From Symbiodinium microadriaticum (taxonomy: Eukaryota > Sar > Dinophyceae > Suessiales > Symbiodiniaceae), in the NCBI GenBank assembly GCA_001939145.1, contig LSRX01001503.1:67167-131166 (forward strand): a stretch of DNA of 64,000 bases. Direction: 5' to 3'. This document shows, in pieces, positions 1 through 12,100 of the stretch; positions within the stretch are counted from its first letter, which is position 1, and every line of letters starts with the position of its first letter. The notes below the pieces were generated by a model, which was not told the origin of the DNA, did not search any database, and worked only from the letters and a program-made list of their open reading frames with translations. Made by a program: the position numbers and the translations under genes.

Positions 1-242
1 TAGCTCGTCTACTCTGGCTAGTCTACCTAGCTACTAGGTGGAATGCCTGGGGATGGTGGTGGGTCGGATTGGGCGATAGTGCATTGTAAGCAAGCGTGCA
101 ATTGCAAAACATCGGGCAAACCTGGTTCTCTGGTCCGCTCCTTTGCAGCACTCCTACGGGCACTCTTCAAAGCCCCCCACAAGCAGAACTCCCCATTTGC
201 AGTGGAGTCCTCTTAGTGGGGACCTAGTGATGCGAGCGCCCT

Positions 243-527
243 CAACCCTAAAACCCTAAAATCCTACAAAACCCTAAACCCTAAAACCCCCAAAGCCCTA
301 AACCCTAAAACCCTCAAATCCTACAAAACCCTAAACCCTAAAACCCCCAAAGCCCTAAACCCTAAAACCCTAAAGTCCTACAAAACCCTAAACCCTAAAA
401 CCCCCAAAGCCCTAAACCCTAAAACCCTCAAATCCTACAAAACCCTAAACCCTAAAACCCCCAAAGCCCTAAACCCTAAAACCCTAAAGTCCTACAAAAC
501 CCTAAAGCCTAAAACCCCCAAAGCCGT
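243..527. repeat. Degenerate telomere-type repeat, five 57-bp units
   Basis: Five head-to-tail copies of a unit of exactly 57 bp (243-299, 300-356, 357-413, 414-470, 471-527), each made of variants of CCCTAAA and AAAACCC. This is the complement of TTTAGGG, the plant and dinoflagellate telomere motif. Units 2 and 4 carry CTCAAATCC where units 3 and 5 carry CTAAAGTCC, so a 114-bp higher-order period is visible. The last copy is decaying (CCTAAAGCC, GCCGT). It is interstitial in this window, or the inner edge of a subtelomere. Confidence 0.9.
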
Positions 528-635
528 AAACGGTGTTTGGGTGTTGGACCCGAACCGCGACACCTCTTCTGGTTCCATTACGAGGTTACGGAGACTCGTC
601 ATCCATGGGCCTTCGTCCAGGGTTCGCCGAAGTGA

Positions 636-953
636 CGCATCGCGGCCTTGGAGATGCTGGGGTCCTTAGTCCTGACGGCCTTCCTCATTGAGAAGAACGA
701 CCAGGAGGAGAACTTTTCAATCATTCCCCTGCTTTCTGACAACCAGGGGAACACTTTCTAACTGATGGTCCTTCTTCACCGCAAGGGTTGCGCCCTGTCT
801 CCCTCACACGTTAAGCGTGACTTCAACCAGTTGTCGGACGAGCTCACGCACCCCGACTACCAGGGCCTCAATCCGGAATGCCGGCTCCGCGTCACTCGAC
901 TACTGAGCGGCTGTCACCTTTTACACTTAGTGCTGGAATTTGATTCCTTCTAG
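636..953 (+). pseudogene. Decayed RNase H-like fragment of a retroelement (DIRS-like?)
   Basis: One frame reads RIAALEMLGSLVLTAF, then LSDNQGNTF, a TAA stop at 759-761, and continues in the same frame with NQLSDELTHPDYQGLNPE to a TAG at 951-953. The order 'R-I-A-x-L-E-x-L', 'D-N-x-G-N', then 'N-Q-x-x-D-x-L-T' is what I recall from the RNase H-like end of tyrosine-recombinase (DIRS-type) retroelement polyproteins common in dinoflagellates. The in-frame stop and the lack of any upstream reverse transcriptase indicate a dead fragment. It begins about 110 bp after the telomere-type repeat. The family call is from memory of the motif pattern; the coding nature of the frame is clearer than the exact element class. 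Confidence 0.5.
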
Positions 954-3871
954 TTTGCGACACTCCCTCACCTATGGCCCGAGTTGTGCACGGTGAGGCC
1001 GAGAGTTCCCCCACTCGCTCGAACGAGACGCGGGACTTTTCTCGCCATGCACATCAATGCCACACCAATGTTCTTGTGGATTATTTCGGAGGGGCCCTTG
1101 GCTTTGGGAGCTTTTGGCCCCGAATCACTCGGGGGGGACCCTCTCGGATTGCCACCTTGACATATCCGCACGAAGGGGAAAACGGGGGACGTGCATGGCT
1201 ATCCTTGGGTTCCGTTGCGCTCGTGTTCCCTGACATAGTTGCTTCAAAGGAGTTTCATGGTTGTTCTGATTGCTTGTACTGCAATTCTACTGGTTTCCCT
1301 GTTGCCTCCAGGTTCCGCGAGTCCAGAGCACATGAGTCCGGCTGAACGTGAGCGTTTGCCGAGCAAATCGGCTTTAAGATGGGAGCACACTTGTCATCAG
1401 TTATCCTCGCTCAGTGCATGGAGAGTCTGGCATGAGTTTCTGCACCGTCGGACACACAAGTCACACACGGGCATGCTGGCATGCTGGCTGTACACAGGCA
1501 GACAAGCAGATAGTCTTACACCCAGACGGCCAGACAAACATGCACATGGGATTTAATTAGCGCCATTGGGTATCCATGGTCGTGAATGAACGGCTGCTGC
1601 CCCATGTGCTGATGGCCATGTGCTAGTCTGGACCCGGCCGGACAACGAATCATGAACAGGCTTCGTCGACATTACAAAACTACGCACCCCGCATCACTAA
1701 GCGTTCTGCTTTCCGGTTGCCAGAAATAGTCTCTGCCAAGCTGGTTGGCCATGCGCACATGCGAGAATTGTATGAGCGCGTGTTTTGCCATCTGTCTGCG
1801 GACAATGTGCACTCCAGCTGCATAAGGTCTCCAATTCTGTGTTGGAGTCACCTCAGTCTGGCTGCAGCAAACTAAATTTGGATTGCTGTTCGACCCTTGC
1901 CCAGCAGAGTGTGTGACACCATTTGCATAACAGCCAGGCAAGCAAGAAAGCAAGAAAAATAACATGCATGCACACCTACACACATGCAATGCACCCGAAT
2001 GGATTCCTCGGGACGAACTTTGGTTTTCAGCGGCCGTGAAACGTCTCCCGAGTCCCTGTGTTCAGTGATGGGATGATTGTCCGAAGCATATGCAGCAGGC
2101 ATGCGGCAATGCTGTGACCTGAGGCTGCAACAGCAATTATGTGAGTGTCGCTTTGCCATTCCCCGCATGGGGGGCAATGCAGGAGATCGCAGAAGCAGAA
2201 ACAGTGCGCAGCTTTCTAAATGACTACTTGCCCCACCCCATCCGGCAGCAGTCCTACATTTCCGGATGCACTGCCCACCTGACGGTGATTGTGAGACGTT
2301 CATCTCCCTCTGCTTCGCTTCTGCTGCAGCCTTGGATCAAAGGATAGTAATTAAGGGAAGAGCGGAATAAAGACTAGGGTCATGAAAGGAGTTGACCAAA
2401 GAATGGACTAATGCAGTCAGCTGAAGGCAAGCAGGTTTAGCGAGGCGATGCTGAAGGCGTCGCCGCATCGCTGAACAGGCAAGGTGCGTGGTCCCGGAAA
2501 GACTTCTGCTCCTTGTGTGGTGGAGCATCCGAGTACTGAGTCAGCCCCACTGCGTGTCGTGGGAATTGTGAAGCTGATTCGGGAATGGTCAGTTATAATC
2601 CGTCAAGACAAGACATGGCTAGAAGAAGCTAAGATTTTCTGGCCAGGGAAACTTCTTAGGGACCCAGTTCGCCGGTCCCGCAATCACTCGCCCCCTGTCG
2701 CTTCGGAGCCTGGGCAGACGCTTCTTGCAGGCGAGAAATTCTGGCATGTTTGACAGCCGGCTGCTGAGGATCTCGAACTGCTTCTGCAGCTCTCTTTTTG
2801 CCGGTCTCAGAAACTCCGAGGTTCTCACATAGAGAGAGACGAGGCACCACATCCGCAAGCCACCAGCCTCGTGCTGAAGCGCCTTCCACCGCGGTGCTCG
2901 ACGAGTGTTTTGTTGGAAGTGTTGGACATCATCGCTGCCAGGCGAGTAGTTGCCATGCTATGACTGCTTGTCCGTCAAATCTGCAGCCCACGCCAAGAGC
3001 GCCCAACAGTCCGAGTCCTCATGCCCAAGTGGCGTTCCGAGAGCACCCTGAGACTTGCAAGAGCAAGTCAAACGAGCAGCACACTTTGGCATCCTAGAAC
3101 ATGTGTATCGCTCTGGCGAGAACACGACTTCGAGCGGAGTCGACGCACGGGACTGTGCAGGGAACACGACTTGTTCTTGCTTCATCCTCCATCCCTGCAT
3201 GTGGGTGAGTTTGTTCTTCCGTGGCACGGGCTTCTAATTCCCTCCTTGTGGATGCGGGTGGATGTGTTCTCGTTCGATTGTACTCTTTTGCCTACGTGGA
3301 TTCGTTAACAGTGACGAGACTCGACCCAGTAAAAGAACAGCGGATCCCTGTGACTGTTGCACTGTTGAGCCGTCACGATAATATCAAGCTCCGGAAGCTG
3401 CAATAGCCCAAGCCACCTTGCCATTAAGATCCAAACACCACAACAAGTGCGAGGATTCCCGCGAAATCCGCCGACTCAGTGTACATCACTGTTGGCACTT
3501 CTGAGGCAGCATGCTAATGTCGAGGCCTAAATCGGGGACACTCGCGCAGATTCCCACCTCACCTGGCCCTCCCCCAAGGCAATCCCCACTGATGCGGCGA
3601 CGCGCAGCACGTATGCAGCCTGTTTCGTCATCACGAACGCATGCACGGGACCGCAGGAAAGAGGAGTCGCGGCACTGTAGGAGACGCCCATTATTGTATC
3701 TGATCTAGCAATGAATTCGATTTACTCGTTGGACGGGGCCGGCGCAGCCTGTGACGAGAATGTGAGTTATCTTTATCGAACAATGTGCGCCGCGTCGCAG
3801 CAGGAGCCAGGGAAGCAGCCCGCCTTGCCGGCAGGGGCATCTAATCCCTGTACACGGAATGCAGAACTCCA
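954..3871. other. No recognisable gene
   Basis: Several open frames of 60-140 codons occur on both strands but none shows a domain, a consistent codon pattern or a plausible exon junction. Nothing else of note was seen. Confidence 0.4.
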
Positions 3872-4386
3872 GAGAGTCTGGAAGATGTGCAGCAAGCAAA
3901 GCTGCGACAAGCCTCGTTTCGCAGGTACGATTACGTTCACCTGCCGCTGGACCACCGCACCAACAAAAACATGTCGATGGCTTTCGTGAACTTTGTTGAC
4001 CACGAGGACACATCCACCTCATTTTTGAATCCACATGCTGTTAGCGATCATGACGCTCATGTTGCTGATGATCTTGGCGAGCGCTCAAAGCTGCACAGTG
4101 TCAGAGTGTGCGTGCGTGTGTGTGTGTGTGTGTGGCAAACTTGCAGGAGGCATGCGTCGCGTTTCGGCGTCTGTCGCGGCCGAACGATTTTCCGGATGCC
4201 TTCGCTCCGAGTACCAAAGCCGTCTGGGGCGCGATCCACGGTTTGGGGCCAAACTTGGCTCACTTCGTGACCCGTTATGGGCCTGCTGCGCTGGATCCAC
4301 CATGCGCACCGCTGGTTTTTCTGAACTGTCGGTGTGTTCCACGAACGCAGACGTTATTGCGGAGCCTCGTCTGCAAGTTGATCTGA
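3872..4386 (+). CDS. Mei2-type RNA-recognition motif protein (partial)
   Basis: Two exons are recognisable. The first (3872-4006) reads through RYDYVHLPLD, HRTNKNMSMAFVNFVDHE, matching the RNP region of the Mei2 C-terminal RRM (Y-D-F-x-Y-L-P-x-D-F-x-x-x-x-N-x-x-Y-A-F-x-N-F). The second (4147-4386) starts after TTGCAG and reads EACVAFRRL, then TKAVWGAIHGLGPNLAHFV and APLVFLN to a TGA at 4384-4386; the 'W-x-x-x-x-G-L-x-x-x-x-x-H' pattern fits the end of the same domain. The intron (4007-4146, 140 bp) contains a TG repeat; to keep phase it must start at GA rather than GT. The usual N-terminal 'T-x-x-x-R-N-I-P' strand was not found upstream, so the first exon or exons are missing from my reading. 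Mei2-type RRMs bind RNA; the target here is unknown. Confidence 0.6.
4115..4134. repeat. (TG)n microsatellite
   Basis: About ten uninterrupted TG units, inside the intron of the Mei2-type gene and just upstream of its 3' splice site at 4146, where it may act as part of the pyrimidine/U-rich tract. Confidence 0.9.
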
Positions 4387-5835
4387 AGGTCGTGCCACTG
4401 GTATCCTTGCAGGGGGGAGACCAAGCAACAATTTTGAAACTTGTCTGTTTCGTTTGAAGCTGCTACTGCACAAGAGCTCTTTTGAAGCATCCAAGCTTCA
4501 CGGTCGCAAGTCACAACTTGGCTTTGAGAATGCAGCAGCTTAGTGAAGCTCGAAGTTGCAGTAAAGTGAATCTGGTGGATGCGCCTTCCCTGGCCTCTGA
4601 GGGAATTCGTCACTACGGAGATGCTTGAAGCGGCGACGGCTTATCTTCAATCCCAAAATTCTACGGTCTCTCCTTTGGGTACCGTCAGTCGAGGCAGTTG
4701 ATCAAAGAGATTATGCTAAACCCCTGTGGCCCTGCATTCGCTGAGAGAGGTGAAGCGCGGGCTTCGTCCGGAAGCGGCAGGTCGGAAATGGCCCGTCAGA
4801 GCATGAGTGCCCGGCCTAAGCAAGTTGTATGGCATCAACATCATGTTTTTCTTGGCTGCTTGAGCACTCAGCCGTGCAGGGTCGAATCTTTGATTCAACT
4901 TTGCTGCGCCTGAGGCCTTTCTGAGATTGCTGCGGAGCTCGCTGACATTCCAAGTTATTCACGAGACGGGCATGTGGTGTATCAGCTCTGAGCGTATGCG
5001 ACCTGCCTTGGCGGTGCTGAATGTCCTTTCCGCTAAACAAGCCCTTGCCATCAGCGTGTGCAGCTCTGTGATGGCACTTGTCGTTCATACAGCGCACAGT
5101 ACTTAGTTATGGGAAACTGAAAAGTGGCAACAGTTCCAGAAGAAAGGCTTTCTCGTTCCTGCAAGATGATTTAACAATGGCCATAACCACGGCCACAGCC
5201 ATAGTACTCGCGGTCCCAAACAGGCACTGCATGATACAGGGCTGCCACACACCCCCTCCCCTTCCCACCCCATGGCCCCCTGCCCCGCCCCCCCTGTCCG
5301 GTGGGGGCCTGTGGTGGTACCCTTTCCTCTCACATCCCCGCCCCGCCCCTGTGGTTTCGTTGTTGTGGTGGGCTGGGGCTTTGGTTGGCCTGAATTGGAG
5401 TACGCAACACGTGCAACACAAGGACCCCTTATCACGATTAGTGACTCAACTATTGTTACGCGGAGCTTTAAGAGCACTTGTTCTGATCTTCTCCACCACC
5501 ATTCATGTCTACAATTGCATCTACTATGGTATGGTAGTGCGGCCAGCATCCGCCGTTCTTGAAGTATTTATGCGTTACTCTTCATCTTCCTTCTGGCTGT
5601 GGCACCTGTGATACTGCTCATGACGTGGTGCTGCTCCAGACGGCGACGTGAGTCCACAACCGGATCATCTTTGACATCATGCTCAACATCATCATTGTCG
5701 TCGTCATCTTCTTCACCAGTCAGTACCATCAAGATAATAGCTGCCACCATCACCATCGCCATACAACCCTCAGAATTAAGCATTGCAAGTCATGTCTGAT
5801 GCCGAAAACTACTGCGCAGATTGCCGCTTTCCGCA

Positions 5836-5932
5836 CAGGGCAGGGGTGGGGGTACCATAGGGGCAGGGGTGGGGCCACACCCCCAAGCAGGGGCAGGGTG
5901 GGGGGGGATACCATTGGGGGGGAGGGGGAGGC
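5836..5932 (+). repeat. G-rich minisatellite, quadruplex-capable
   Basis: Imperfect copies of GGGGCAGGGGTGGGG separated by short linkers, followed by runs of 8 and 7 G. Many G-runs of three or more lie close together on the + strand, enough for intramolecular G-quadruplexes. Confidence 0.8.
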
Positions 5933-6133
5933 GTCCGGGACCCGAGAGCATACATCCAGAGAGTAGGTATTTGGGTATCGAAGTCAGGCTTAGTCGGATA
6001 CTGAATTTTCTACAATGCAGCCTTGATCCGGCGAAAGTTAAGCGTGCACAAGCACATAAATCACATAAATACCAGCGATCGATCGACCAGAGGCCCGATC
6101 ACACCGCAGCGGCGGCGGCGCGGTGGTGGGGTG

Positions 6134-6137
6134 NNNN
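6134..6137. other. Assembly gap (4 N)
   Basis: Four N inside a GGC/GGT-rich tract. The short gap probably marks a low-complexity collapse. Confidence 0.99.
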
Positions 6138-7914
6138 GGGGTGGGTGGTATGGGTGGGGGTACAATGTAGCGGCGGCGGCGGCGGCAGTGGTGGTGGGGT
6201 GCAGCGCTTCGTTGGTTTCACTGTTTTTGGATGTGGTCGTCGTGGAAGTTGCCATCATGGTTCGGCCGCCTCTGTCGATTTGAGTGAGTGGTCCAAGCTA
6301 TACAGCAAAAAGCATATGCCAGCTTGTGAGTTTGGCTATTCGTCTCTTCTACCTAATTACGACTTTCCAGCTCGCCGGTCCTTCACCGATATCATGAAGC
6401 TCTCACAATAAACGACGAAAATATCTCAGCTGAGGTTCGTCGAACTTGGAGCCCAGATCCAGATTGGATGGGGGCCAAGATGTGAGGATCTCTATGAATG
6501 TTCGAAGTCTGAGAGGGGTCCGCCCAGCCTGTTCCGAAACTTTCCGATGTTCAAACGGCAGTGCTAGAGGGCTCAGCAAAATCGTCCTCAGTCTCATGAC
6601 CCTTTTGGGTCCTCGCATTTTGTCACAGAGCTGGAAGTGAATCGACCTGGCTCTTCCTTTACCACTTCGTGAGTGAGATTCTGGTTGCACCGACTGACTT
6701 GGTCGGCTCGGGCCGTCGCACCATTGAGCAAAATCTTGTTCTATGCAAGTAACCACAGGAGTTGAATCCTCGCTCATGAACCGGCTTGGAGGCCGGCATT
6801 TTTACATGTTTTCTAAATTAAAATATTCTCGAATTTGGCATGGCTGAGATGTTAAAGCCATGCCCAGCGGCTTGAAGAGCATCGTTGAGGCACCTGATTT
6901 GCTCCAGCCAGAGCTTGACCTGCACCGCATGGCAGTCGCATTTTGGACAACCCGCTCGTGCGACGGGAGGCGCATGGCCACGAACAAAAGCGAACCCTGC
7001 ATTCTCCGAAGGTCTGCCTAGTGACGTAGTGGCCCGGGGTATCCGTAGCCAGGCAGCTTACACTGGTTTTGTACGGCCTCTTCTTGTGCGATTGTGCTAT
7101 CGCAGAGCTGTTGTGCTCAAGATCACTCCGAGCCAGCTACCATCGCTTCGTCGACTCGGTTTGTGGTTTTCCCAGATGTGCATGTGACATCACGTGACTA
7201 AGACCTGTCTTCTGACCATGCATGACATTGCGTGAGGAAATGGTGCTTACAGTGCTTGGCCGCGCAGCAGGCTAGTCCGAAGAACGTCTATGTGGACTTA
7301 CAGTGATCGTATACTTGTTCGGGCGCATTGCACAAGCACTTTCTTTCCTCTCCAGCTCGCTGTGGAGTGCTTGGACGCATCGGGCAACCGGCCCGCCCTG
7401 CCACGTTTCAAGCTGTGAGCCACGGCCGCACATGCGTCGGCTCGGTAAGTTGGGATTTAGGGATCATCCGTGGCCATCTTGGCCGGAGCAATCGCCTCCA
7501 GACGCTTTAGCTGGTTCAGTCAGGGCCTGGAACTTGAGTGATCGAATGTGTTAATTGACACTGTTGATCTCGAACAGTTGTTGTTTGTATCAAGTTGTGC
7601 TTGTTAAATTATGCGTTGTGGCTGGCTTTTTTTTTTCCGTCTGTCTGTCTCGGTTTTGTCTTGTCATTTATCTTTCAGCTTGCCTTTTTTCTCGTCCCTC
7701 TGGCGGTGTCGTTGGTTCGCTCTGCTCTCTCTTGTGCTAGCCTTCCCCGCAGCCGGCATTGGGTCCGAGAGTGGGCTGAGTCCGAAGTGTGCCAGGCACG
7801 TGTCGCACAGGCAGCTTCGCGCTCTTCCCTAAGCCTCACGGCCAGGAGATGTCATCAAGTCGCTGTCTTCTTTCATCTTCTCCTGTGTCTTCTGGTGTTT
7901 CTTTGGCGATCTCA

Positions 7915-7937
7915 CTCTCTCTCTCTCTCTCTCTCTT
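7915..7937. repeat. (CT)n microsatellite
   Basis: About eleven CT units within a longer pyrimidine-rich stretch. Confidence 0.9.
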
Positions 7938-9108
7938 TCTGTTCCGCGCCGTCACGCGCAAGAGAGAAAGCTCATAGAAAGGAGCCTCAGTACATCTCGG
8001 CAGCTTCTGGGTGACTACGACTGGAACCTGGGCGTGTCGAAGCCTTGGAGCAAGGCTGTGGGTAAGTTCGCAGATCGAGTTTGCACGTGATGCTGAGGCC
8101 AGGCAGCCGCCTCCGCAACCCAGACCCTCAAGGTGGCGGCCCCTAGTATGCTTTGCTGGCAAACTGAAACTCAAGAGTTTAGCGATGCTGTACAGCTTAC
8201 AACGATGTGGCGCCTCCGATGGGCTTCGGATGGTGGGCTTTGATCGTATCATCTGCCGGGGCCCAGAGCAGAACTGCACGTCTCACGAAGGCTGTGTTGC
8301 ATCAGGGCACTTCGGCGCATCGTAAAGTGCACCCAGGTGTCTTGCTTCTTCTGGGGCAACACGTGTCGAGCTTAATTTCTGTCGGCGGCGGCAAAAGCGC
8401 ACCCCGTTTTTGCTTCTCGTATCACGACACAGGTACGATCATTCTCGTGGAATCACTGTTGCCACTGGCATCTTTGGTCCCCTCCTTATGCATGCAGCCT
8501 GTTTTACACTCCTGCTTGAAGCGAGATGATGCCATTGACATGGGAATTGGTGACACGTGTTGCCCTTGAAACTGTGCCCGATCGATGGAGGGAGTCGCAG
8601 TGCCGTCAGGTCCCAACATGCCCATCTGAGCTGGGCTCATGTCACGGCAGCGATACAGTGTTGCTTCCCCGGTATCTTGCCATGCGTGCTCATTTTTGGC
8701 ATCTTGATGCTTGAGTTAAAGTGCGGGGGGAGTGACACCGCCTGTCTTCCACAAGAGATGCTGAAGCTTGTCACCTGGACTCGATATATGGTTGCTTGTG
8801 ACACCGTGTATCGATCAATCGAAGTGAAGTCGTCAGGCTGATGTCAACCTTGTCCTTGTCCCAGCTTTCTTTTTAGAAGGACGCACGCGTGTGTGTGGAG
8901 AGGGCGAAGTGACGAAAACCCTGCGCCTCTAGCAGCTCTAGCAGTCGTCAGATAAGCCGCTTGGGCGACTCATGTCAACTTCTTGGCTTGCACTGCTAAG
9001 TTGCGCAGGTGGTCCAAGCAGCAGTTCGGCAAGACGGTCATGCGTTGCCCGGATCCAAGGAGTTCAAGATGCGGACTTCCTGTTCATGGAGTCACGACTC
9101 CGAGGCAA

Positions 9109-12100
9109 TACGCAAGCACAGAGCTGCGGGATGACAGAGATGTTGTCCTTGAAGCAGTTCGCCAGGACTCCTGGGCTGAATTGAATCTTCTACGCCACCA
9201 CCCGACGCCACGACCGGCACCACCACTACAACCCCTACTGCCGTTGCGAATGCCAGTAGTACCTCCACGCTTCTGCTGTAATAGACTTCGTGCGTGTTTG
9301 TGGATGTGAAATCCGTGTCAACTCGAACCATGTTTCCATATCCCCGATTGTCGGCAGTCGGCTTTAGCTCAGCCGAGAACAACTAGGACGAGGACGAGGC
9401 CCGAATTTAAGCCACGTTAAGACTCCAACAGCTACTGTGCAGCTAAGCCCAGCAGGTGCAGGCAGGTGCAGGCAGGTGCACAGTGCTCACTCGGCGCTCA
9501 AAGGCCCAACTTCTCAGCTGCATGGCTCGAACTGCCCTGAAATCGACTGTGCTTCGGATGTCCGGACTGCATGGAATGACGCTCATGTCGTCTAGCACGC
9601 ATGCAAGGAAACTTCCAAGGCCTCGGCGGATCTCGCCCAGCCAAAGTGGCCCCAAGTGATGTACCTTTCGGCCGAAAGACTTTGCTAACTACACCATGAT
9701 ATGACTCTTGACCATAACATGGTGCTCGTGTCCAAAACGTCGAGTTAGGGCTGGTGCCGCCGTGGATTGCCAGGATGGCCATGCCTTGGTCTTTGCATCG
9801 CCTGCAATGAAGGAGCTAGCAGAAGTGTGGCAAGCTGTTTCGGTTGATCGTGCAACTTGCCAGGCACGGAAGGATGTTGTTGTGGAAGCGGTTCGACAGG
9901 ACAATGCAAGTTGCAGTCTAGAGATGTGTTGAGACTAGACATCACAAATGCAGAAGCCACGACGGAGAAGAGCCAGTTCTGCATGGATGCACAGGATGGC
10001 CATGCCATGGTCTTTGCAGATCCTGCTCTCAGGGCAACTTGGCCTACAATGGTCTGCTTGGCCATGGGTATGTCAAGAGTTTCATGCTCCCAATCCTCAG
10101 GCCGACAAGGACGTTGTTCTGGAGGCTGTCCAGCAGGCCCCTGAACACTCGATAACTCTGAAATCGGAGCGGTCTGAGGCGTGTTGGGCGCAGGATGGGT
10201 ACACGCTCAGTTATGCATCCATGGAGCTGAGAGCTGACCGCGAAGTCGTGACCCAGGCGCCTTGTCGCTATGCATGCCTAGGCCCAGGGATGTTTTGTCA
10301 ACTGCCGTAGGCCGTTGGGAGCACTGGCTATGCCTTGCTTTTTGCACACGACAAGTATCGGAACGACAAGGTCGCCAAGCAGCGCCTCGCATGTTGCCAT
10401 GTGTGTTGTCGGCCTTGTTCGGTGGATTTACGTTTCCAGGCTGTGGTTTTTGAAGCTGTCCAGAGCAACTGGCAAGCTCTGGGCTATGCTTCAACTGAGC
10501 TGAGGCTCGTGAGACTCTGGGTCTTGGGATGCCAACACCGGATGTTGACTCTAGCAGACGCATACTGGCATCCGCTCCAGCGCAGGAAGGACAAGGAGAT
10601 CGTGCTTGCAGCAGTTGCCACAAACAGGCCAACACTGGAATGCACTTAAGGTCGTCAACGTCCCACCTGGCGTTCGGAGGCATGCACTGGCCATGATCAG
10701 CGAGGAGCTTTTGCGAGATCCCGATGTCGTGAAAGAGGCAGCGACAGCGAGATCGCAAGAGCGGTGTCTGAGCCACGTTCGGCGGCTTTTGGGGCGTCTG
10801 AGGCTCTGAGAGCGGATGGCCACGCGCTGGTCTACCTCAGCGAGGCGCAGCGCGCGCAGAAGGCGCGGGCGGGGCCTCGTCGCGGCCTCGGCCATGTCAC
10901 GTCGACGCCTCCGATTCGAAGGACGTGGTCACAGCAGCCGTCAAACAGGAGACGTGCCCATGCTGGCCATTGCGTCACTAGTCCGAGCCGCTGCCACATT
11001 GCCGCAGCTGATGCGCTGTCTGATGTCAGGACGGACATGCTGTGTCGTATGCATCAGATGCGTGAGGATCCTACATGAGCTTTCAATTGCTACTTCTGTC
11101 TTCGGGCACACGAGCATGCCAAGGATGCAGCGAGACACAGACATTGCGCTGCAGGCACAGTCGTAAGGTCCCGAAAATGCCGTAGTCTACTCGCCGAGCA
11201 TACACCACAGGCCGTTGCTGAGGATGGCATCACTCTGGGTTTGCTGCCCGACGAGGCTTGCAAGGAGGGGCTGAAGGATTCGGAGGATATTGATGCCCTG
11301 AAGGTCCGTGCCAACAAAATGGTTGCACTTCGTGCGGTGGAGAGCAATGTCAAGGCTGGCAGCCAGCCACCCACTACACCCCACTCTCCAACCTGCACAC
11401 AAGTTTGATCTGGCAGGCCTTCCAAAACGTGGCCGAGGTCCTGTGGCTGCGTAAGCAACCACATCCACCAGGGTAGACCCAAGGATTATACCAGAGATCC
11501 TCACAGCCATCACAGCACGATATGCGGCATTGCACCATCAATGAACAATGAGCAGCAGCGATTGTGGAAGTTGGAAGTCGGTCCATTTGGGGTCATGGTC
11601 TTTGGTTGCTGAGCTTCTCGCCGATTGGTCTCCCTATGCTTATAGTCGTAACGGGCATCATTTCTTCTTGCCTTTGGGCCTCTAGCACACTGCCCTTGTT
11701 GCACCTGGTGCTGTGGAGCTGATCGACAGCTTTGCCCCGGCACACTTTGTACAGCATGCCCGACGTGTTGACTTGTTGGTTCACTTTGCAACTTCAAGCT
11801 GCCTTACAGGCCTGTGAGCCTATGGATTTGCTTTCGATTCTCTCTGCATGTGGTGCATTTCTTTTGCAAGCGAGCCTGAGGATCTGAAGGGCGATCCCGA
11901 CGTCAGGGAGGCGGCGCTCGCTTCTGAGCGCTACGCCTTGCTCAATGCAGTGAAGGCAGGGAAGGAGTCGGTCAGATCAGATGTTGAGAAGGGGAAAACC
12001 CCACACAATCGCCGCTAGCAGGACTGAAGTAGAGGTGGCTAGGCAGAAGCTCGTGTGACGAAGCGTTTGACGAGTGAGCAGCAGGCGAGACAGCACTTCT

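Larger units (their letters stand above)
4387..9108. other. Largely unassigned stretch with simple repeats
   Basis: No protein family was recognised. It holds a G/C-rich pyrimidine tract near 5,250-5,360, a G-rich minisatellite at 5,836-5,932, GGC/GGT runs around a 4-N gap at 6,134, a T/C-rich stretch at 7,620-7,740 and a CT repeat at 7,915. A short frame at about 8,000-8,050 (LLGDYDWNLGVSKPWSKA) ends at a good donor (GTAAGT) and may be an exon of an unknown gene. Frames at 8,557-8,841 could be further exons, but nothing links them. Confidence 0.4.

Noticed and set aside
5103-5549. 148-codon minus-strand frame
   Set aside because: Consists largely of Gly/Arg/Thr runs from the C/G-rich tract at 5,250-5,360; no family signature.
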